Source: Hypomyces perniciosus (taxonomy: Eukaryota > Ascomycota > Sordariomycetes > Hypocreales > Hypocreaceae). From it: DNA of 64,000 bases. Positions 57,801-64,000 of the stretch are shown piece after piece. The position numbers and the translations under genes were made by a program. The notes below the pieces were generated by a model that had not been told where the DNA came from, did no database searches, and saw nothing but the letters and a program-made list of their open reading frames with translations. The stretch's first letter is position 1. Each line of letters opens with the position of its first letter. The stretch lies in assembly GCA_008477525.1 (NCBI GenBank), contig SPDT01000008.1, positions 62,001 to 126,000 on the forward strand. The letters are read 5' to 3'.

Positions 57801-59552
57801 TACTTAATAGGCTATATTGAAAAATATCTTTGCTTTTTTTAATAGTATTAATAATATCTTATTAGTATACCCTTTTAATGTTTTTTACTATTTTCTTAAA
57901 GGATTTCCTAATATTATAGAGATAGGTATTTAATAGTATAGCTGTAATCCTTTTAACAGTTAAAAAGCTTAATAGCTTTCTTTATATTAAGCCCTTTATT
58001 ATAGTTAAAAAGGTAAATAACTTAATAGTTAGCTTATTATTTTAATTAATTTATAAAAGAGTATAAGTAAGGTATTAGCTGCCTGGTCTATAGCTATTAT
58101 TATTAATTAAAGGGGGGGAGGAGTTAAGTCCTTTTTTAATTAATACTAAGAAGTGATTTTTATTATTGTCTCCTTTAACCTTTAGTCCTTTAAAGGGTAT
58201 AGGGCAGTAGGCTAAGGCTAGGATTATAATATTTAACATAGTGTAATTAAAGCTAGTAAATAGGTGTTCTTTTAGTATAGCTTCTGCTCATAGGATATTT
58301 AAAAATGTTAAGTTAATTGTATTTCTAAGTATATATATTAAGGCATTTAGTGGCTTAAAGAGAAAGAGGCTAGCTTTAAAAGCCTAATTAGCTATTAATA
58401 CTCTTTAATTTTAGTTATTAATTACCTGCTATAAAAAGTGTATTATATTAAAGTCCCCTGCTATTATATAGTTTTTATTAATTTACTATATAAATAGAGT
58501 TATAAAGGCTTTAAATATACTGGATTCTTTATAGAGGTTATTAGTTGTAATTCTATTAATATATACCTATAGGAGGTCTTAAGTAGTTTTAATAAATAGT
58601 TGCTTTGCTAGAATCCCTGCTTTTTTTTTATATTTATAAGGATTTAAAGTCAGGTACTATAATTAATTCAGGTTATTATTAAAGAGAAGGTTTAAAATTC
58701 CCTATATAATACTAAAGAGCAGCAGCCCTTTTAAGTAATATTTCTATATAGCTTTTATATTGTAATAATATTATAGCCCTCTTTAACTAGAAAGGTAAAG
58801 GCAGTATTATATACTAGCTCTACTGGACTAATATTAGCCTAAAATATCCTATAAACCTTACTATTTCTGTAATTTAGGTTTAATCTTTTAAGATTTATTA
58901 GATTATTACAGGTTATTGTTTTTAAGTATTGCTTTTTCTTTATTATTTAAGACTATAATAGCCTCTCTACTATTATTATATATAGTAATAAAGGGATACT
59001 AGTAGTTATTATATTTTAGGCAGTATTTAAAGGCTTAAAAGCAGGGGGGTAACTTTAAAAAAAATCTCTGCCCTTTATTACTATACTTTTTATAGTTTTA
59101 TATTTAAAAGGTATATTAACTTTTTATAATTGCAGAAAAGTTTAGTTCAATACTATTAATATATAGCTTTATATAGTCTTAAATAGTTAATATATTAAAT
59201 GTTTAATAAATAGATTTACATTTTATATTTAAGGCTATTATAGAGGCAGTATTTAGGTTTCTTTTTATATAATTTGTAAAGGTAAAAGTCCTAGCAGTTC
59301 TTATACTGTATTAAGAAATTAATTTTCTATATTAATTTTACTGTTTCGCTAGAATTAAACACAGTAAACCTTTAATTAAATAGTTTAAAAAAAGAAAATA
59401 ATACTATTCTCTTTTATTAGTCTTTATATAATTGTTTCGGGAATTAAATATTAACTAGGTCTTAGCTAGTATATATTTTCGCCTTTAATTTAATAGCTTT
59501 AAAAAAGTCTATTTCTATATTATTAAAACAGTTTATAATTCTCTTTAAATAG
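54831..59552 (-). pseudogene. RIP-degraded LINE (Tad1-like) on the minus strand
   Basis: Two domains are readable in the same minus-strand direction and in LINE order. The endonuclease motif IAGDFNIIHFL (family AGDFN.HH..W) lies near 58470. RNase H sequence VEVFNNKATKALEKLKAALA, followed by ITICLDNIAAI (family AEVFDAEA..AL, then LDN), lies near 55800-55910. The reverse transcriptase lies between, but its motifs are too decayed to place. The ends of the element are not defined; I give the space between the neighbouring repeats. Confidence 0.65.
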
Positions 59553-59816
59553 TGTTAAGTTAAGTAGGCCGGGGCCCTACTGTTTATTAGTGCTAGGGAG
59601 CCCTTATCTGCTATATAAGCAGATACGAGCTAACATACATATTGCATAAGCGATATATTAAACTATACAGGCGCTTATAAAGCGCCTATATACAGCTTCT
59701 TCTTTATATCAGCTATATATATATAGTAAGGCCACTATAGTATATTCTCTTTTATAGAATTAAGCTTTATTTCCTATCTCTCTATACTTTATATAGCTGT
59801 GCTGCGCTCTGTTACA
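59553..59816 (+). repeat. Copia 5' LTR (264 bp), RIPed
   Basis: Begins TGTTAAGTTAAGTAGGCCGG and ends CTCTGTTACA. Homologue of the un-RIPed 3' LTR at 5499-5764, differing mainly by transitions and a small gap. It is followed at once by what should be the primer-binding site (GTTATAAGCCTAAGTAG). Confidence 0.8.
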
Positions 59817-61493
59817 GTTATAAGCCTAAGTAGTAACTTTAACTAAATTACTAGAAACTTCCACTAAATATTATCTTTTCCTTTATACCTTGTTTATTAT
59901 TGCCTTTTATACTACAGAACCTATTTTCTATAATAGATAATATAATAGATTTACGTTTTATAAAGCTAGAATTACTAGAATAGTAGATTAAATAGATAAC
60001 TGTTTTTATAAATTATATAACTACTGCTAAAGTATAGAAAAAGATTAATCCTAATTTCCTTAAAAAGCCTAGTAACTATTTCCCTGCTCCTTTACCGCCT
60101 ACCTTTATTTAAGTAAAAAGGAAAGCAGCTAAAGATTTTAGGGAAAAAGTTAAGGCTAATAAAATTACTGCCTGCTATAATAGCTTACTCTAAGAGCACT
60201 AAAACGCTATTAATATAAATGTAGAAAAAAGGAAGGTTAAAACTATAATTTAGAGGTAGATTTAAAAAACTATTAACTTTAACCTTTATAACTTAACCTT
60301 AACCGACCTTAAAGCTAAAAATCTATAGCCTGCTGCTACTAAAGTAGACAATAATAACGATAATAAAGACTATATATAAACCCAGTTCTTTATTTGCTAG
60401 ATTATTAAAAAGCTTAAGAACTGCCTTTCTCTTTACAAGGAGATAACTAAAAAAGAAATATATATCTTTTACTAATACATTGTATATAATACTATATATA
60501 GGAGTATAAAGCCGGAAGTATAGTATATAAATTAATTGCGCGCCTATATATATACTATTTAGTATAAGCTTCCTGAAACTATAAAAATATCTTTTTAAAT
60601 AGTATTTCTAAAAGCTATTAAAGCTCGCTATACTTTAAGCTTTACTTTATATTATTTATATTATATAGATATATTAATTAAAAGCAATCAATTAAAAAAG
60701 ATCTTTACTTTTAATTAATTTAGCTGACTTTTCCTAAACAGTATAAAGAATATAGTAAATAACACTTAAAGCTTATATATAATATTTAGAAGCCGCTTTA
60801 ATAATATAACACTAAATAATAATATAAGCTTTAAACTATTAGCTGGCAAGGATTATTTATATAGTGCAGAGAAGGATACCTAAGCGTTAATAGAATATAG
60901 TAAAGTATAAGCTATATTTGCTAAAAAGCTTAATAAAAAATGAAAGTATAAGCTGTTTTAAAAGTAAGCTAATAAAATTCACGCGCGCCTTTAAAAAAAT
61001 AAATAAGCTACTTTATATAAAAAGCTTATATAGAAAAGCGCAGACCTATTTACTTTAAAGAAACAAGGTACTAGCCTATAATTTTAAGCAGCATTAATTT
61101 CCTTAGACTTATTTAATAAAAAGAACCCTACAATATATTTAATAAATATATTCATATATATAAATATAAGGGATATACTTTATAGACTCTTTTAAAGTAT
61201 TCTCTTTAATACTTATAGTATTATTTACTTTATAAATAGCAGGAACTATTTTATCTTTAACTGTTTTATTTTAAATAAAGAAAATAACTATATTAAAGCA
61301 GGTTTAATTAGGTATTAAATTTTAAGGAAAGGATATTATTTAATTAAAAATACTATCCGTAACCTATTTAAAGGAATTATACGCTTTATTAAACTTACTA
61401 AGATTGCTATTATAATAGGATTTTATATTAATATTATATTAGCTGTAAAGCTTTGTAAAGTAAGGGTTTAGCTAATAGAATATAATAATATTT
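59817..61493 (+). pseudogene. RIP-degraded copia gag/protease, 5' part of a second copia copy
   Basis: Read through stops, the frame from about 59960 to 61490 is continuous gag-like sequence. It ends in a protease-like part near 61220-61480 (SIIYFINSRNYFIFN, where a DSG/DTG-type active site has become INS, and later AVKLCKVRVQLIEY). It is cut off at 61493 by the LTR of the second 12-kb element. Together with 1-5764 it covers most of the copia family's gene order. Confidence 0.55.
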
Positions 61494-61896
61494 TGTCGGG
61501 GGTAACTGATATGCCCAACGCACCAGCATTTTTTCTTGTTAGCTTACCTGAGAAAGGTTAGCTGCTTATTTAAGCAGCTACTGGATTAGGAAAGCACAGG
61601 AGTATAAAAACATACAGATGGACCTAGTTTAATAAACAATAACCTTCTCCCCCCTTTAATATATAACCCCACCTATAAGAATACAGTCGCTAAGGCGTAT
61701 AAAGGTAACTATTAGTTGCTTTTAGCTGCCGGCATTATAATTAAATAATCTGCAGTATCTTTTTAGCCCCTATATTACTTAATCGCTGCTTTGTGGTTCT
61801 GTCAGGAGCGCGGTTCCCGCGCTTAATACTAGTTATTGTATATAGGTGTATGTATGTATTGTATATATATTTTAAAGTGCCAATTACCCCTCAATA
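61494..61896 (+). repeat. 5' LTR of the second 12-kb element
   Basis: 403 bp, alike to 34867-35265 and 46524-46922 over its whole length. Preceded by TATTT (61489-61493), the expected target duplication to look for at the far end. Confidence 0.8.
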
Positions 61897-64000
61897 AAAC
61901 TAGTAATCGAGATAAGGGGAAATCTTAGGGATTATATCCTAGGAAGTAATTACTGAAGGCACTTTTATACTGCCACTAAAACCTACCTTTACCTAACTAC
62001 TAATAGAATTATAGGCTGGCCTTACCCAGTCTCTATATAAATATAAGACAATTAGCTGAGGGAAACAGCCTAAAACCCCTTCTGCAACCATTTAATATAA
62101 ATTAGTACAATACTTAACTCCGAAAACGCAGGTTATCTAGTTGCAATTTCCGAAAAGATATCAGGATTAGTTAACCTGGGTATAACGCGTTAAAATATAA
62201 TAAAAAAGCGGAACCTTAAGAAACTACTAGTTAATAATACCTGCTAATCAAGAGCTGAAATCCTAAGGAAAATTACTGAAAGACTAGTCGCTACAGCAAA
62301 AGCAAATATACAGGTAAAACAGTCAGCATTATATAACCCAAGCCCCCCTAAACTATTAACATACTATTACAACCCCTATTTCACTTACCAGCAAGTAGGT
62401 TAACAGGTAGAACAGCTATAGGGGGCCAATAAAGGATATATTAATTATTTAATCTCCTAGTATAAAGACTTTATTTTAGTTTTGCTAATATTCCTGGCTA
62501 GGTTTTTTTTAACTCTAGATAAAAGCACTATTTTTACTGCTCTTATAATCTCCAGTATATAGGCTATCTTCACCTATATTAAAAATATTCAAAGAAGATA
62601 TAAAAACAACAATAACCTAATATCTCGCAACTAGCATTAACGCGGGAAGCTATCCTTAAAAGACCAGCTAATTTCTTTATCCCAGACAGATAAACATAAC
62701 CCTTTTTCTTTGCGATAGAACTCCTTATATTAGCAGAATATATCGCTACAGCTCTATTATTAAAGGAATATATCCCTTTTTTAGCTAAAAGAAGAATACT
62801 CCTTTAAGGGCCAGTTATCCGAGTCGGATAACTTTAATTTACAGGAGAAAAGGTATTCTTTTATTAAAGACCTATTTAATCGAGACTCCGATAACTTACT
62901 TTAATTTAAAGTAAAAGAGTTTAAATTAAACCGATAACCTCCTTTTACTAGGATACTAGATGCAACTCTATCCTTAACCCTTTAACTTAAAAAATCATTT
63001 AATTATACACTTAACCTAATATTAATAACATCTATATCTATTATAATAGAATTTAGGGAAAGATTAGGCTTTTTAGCAGAGAAGGGGAAATCACTATTTT
63101 AAAAATTCCTCTTCTTTATTTAAGCCTTTAAGAATATCTAGGGCGTAAAGCTATTAATAGGGATTAACTTTATAAGCAAATTTAATAGTAAGAATATATC
63201 TTAGTTTTTAAAAAACTATAAGCAAGAAATAGAAGATTAGGGAATTTTAATTAAAGACTAGGGGAGGTACCTAGAACTATTTATAAAAGTAAAGGAATAG
63301 AAGATAGTTTAGATTTTTATCGAGGAAAGTATTAGCTGGGATAAAATAAAGAAAGAACTTTTATAATACTATAAGCAATAAAATAAAGATTAATCGGAAT
63401 TATATACAGTATAACTCCGAAACCTTTATTGCCATAAACCTATAGGAATACAGTCTATAATAGATTAGTTACTTTAATACCGATATCTCTGTTAAAAGCT
63501 TAATAAGAAAAATTAAAGGATAGCGATACTGTATTCCTATAATATCGCGAAAGTAATGCTACTGGAGCTGCTCTGGCTGATAATAGCTTTTAAAGGGATT
63601 AAGGAAATTAACAATTTCAAGGATCTAGTGTATACTGAGGTCTAGACGCTTTTTTATAATAGAATACTAGCAGAGCTCAACATTTAAAGAGCCCGTTCTC
63701 GGGAGTTTAATAAAAGACTATTTAAGATTAAGGATTTATTAGATTTATTTAAGTTAAAGTTAAGCCTAAAGACAAGAAAGCGAAAAGAAAAATAGCCTAA
63801 ACCCGCGGAACTAACTATAACTTTACAGCTTAAAGATTAAATAAATGCTTTATTTAAAAAATTCAATAAGCTAGCGATTCAGCTCTTTTAGTAAAAGGAA
63901 ACAGCAATTAACCTAAAAGAAAAAGAATATTATCGTATTACTACTAATAGCAATAAACTTAAACAAGGACCTTTTATTTTAATAATCGCTATCAATAATA
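61494..64000 (+). mobile_element. Second copy of the 12-kb gypsy-like element, 5' part
   Basis: A 5' LTR (61494-61896; TGTCGGGGG start, CCCCTCAATA end) is followed by internal sequence collinear with 35266 onward. The block starting ATAGGCTATCTT is at 35928 in one and 62560 in the other, 662 and 663 bases into the internal region. It retains more CG, CA and TG than the first copy and is thus less RIPed, but still has many stops. It continues past the window end. Confidence 0.8.

Noticed and set aside
1..64000. CRISPR arrays, bacterial operons, tRNA or rRNA genes
   Set aside because: None was seen. The only regular repeats are the 30-bp coding minisatellite and AT or trinucleotide tracts, and the genome is clearly eukaryotic.

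Overview
The window is nuclear DNA of a filamentous ascomycete (Pezizomycotina). The evidence is short spliceosomal introns with GTRAGT-type donors and CTAAC-like branch sites, a Tad1-type LINE, and long AT-rich blocks in which retrotransposon genes have lost nearly all CA/TG dinucleotides and carry many TAA/TAG stops. This is the pattern left by repeat-induced point mutation (RIP). I cannot name the species.

Layout. Positions 1-13814 are nested retrotransposons. The 3' part of a Ty1/copia element (1-5764) sits inside the 5' LTR of a Ty3/gypsy element (5765-13814). Each carries a 580-bp solo LTR of one further family, in opposite orientations and with 5-bp target duplications (2075-2654 and 8202-8781). 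Between copia pol and its 3' LTR lies an un-RIPed segment with a two-exon antisense gene for an AT-hook, Pro/Ala-repeat protein (4439-5132).

Positions 14687-34450 form a GC-balanced gene island. It holds an eight-exon secreted protein gene (14687-17002), two adjacent TA-flanked MITEs (17302-18098), a probable third MITE, a 473-bp LTR (19458-19930), a broken gene of unknown family (about 20468-22080) and a bacterial-type cold-shock protein gene (23773-23988). It also holds a complete LINE with two open ORFs and a 14-bp target duplication (24642-30569), a five-exon short-chain dehydrogenase gene (30956-32173), and a convergent fungal transcription-factor-like gene (32251-33787).

Positions 34450-64000 are again RIP-degraded: a 12-kb gypsy-like element (34867-46922), a 6.6-kb gypsy element with 185-bp LTRs (47269 to about 53845), a truncated copy of the 580-bp LTR (54441), a minus-strand LINE relict (about 54840-59552), the 5' end of a second copia copy (59553-61493), and the 5' end of a second, less mutated copy of the 12-kb element (61494 to the window end).

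The host genes do not form one obvious pathway. The dehydrogenase and the regulator are tail to tail with 77 bp between stop codons. The most unusual item is the spliced antisense AT-hook gene inside the copia element. Its lack of RIP, next to a heavily RIPed pol, suggests a unique captured host sequence.
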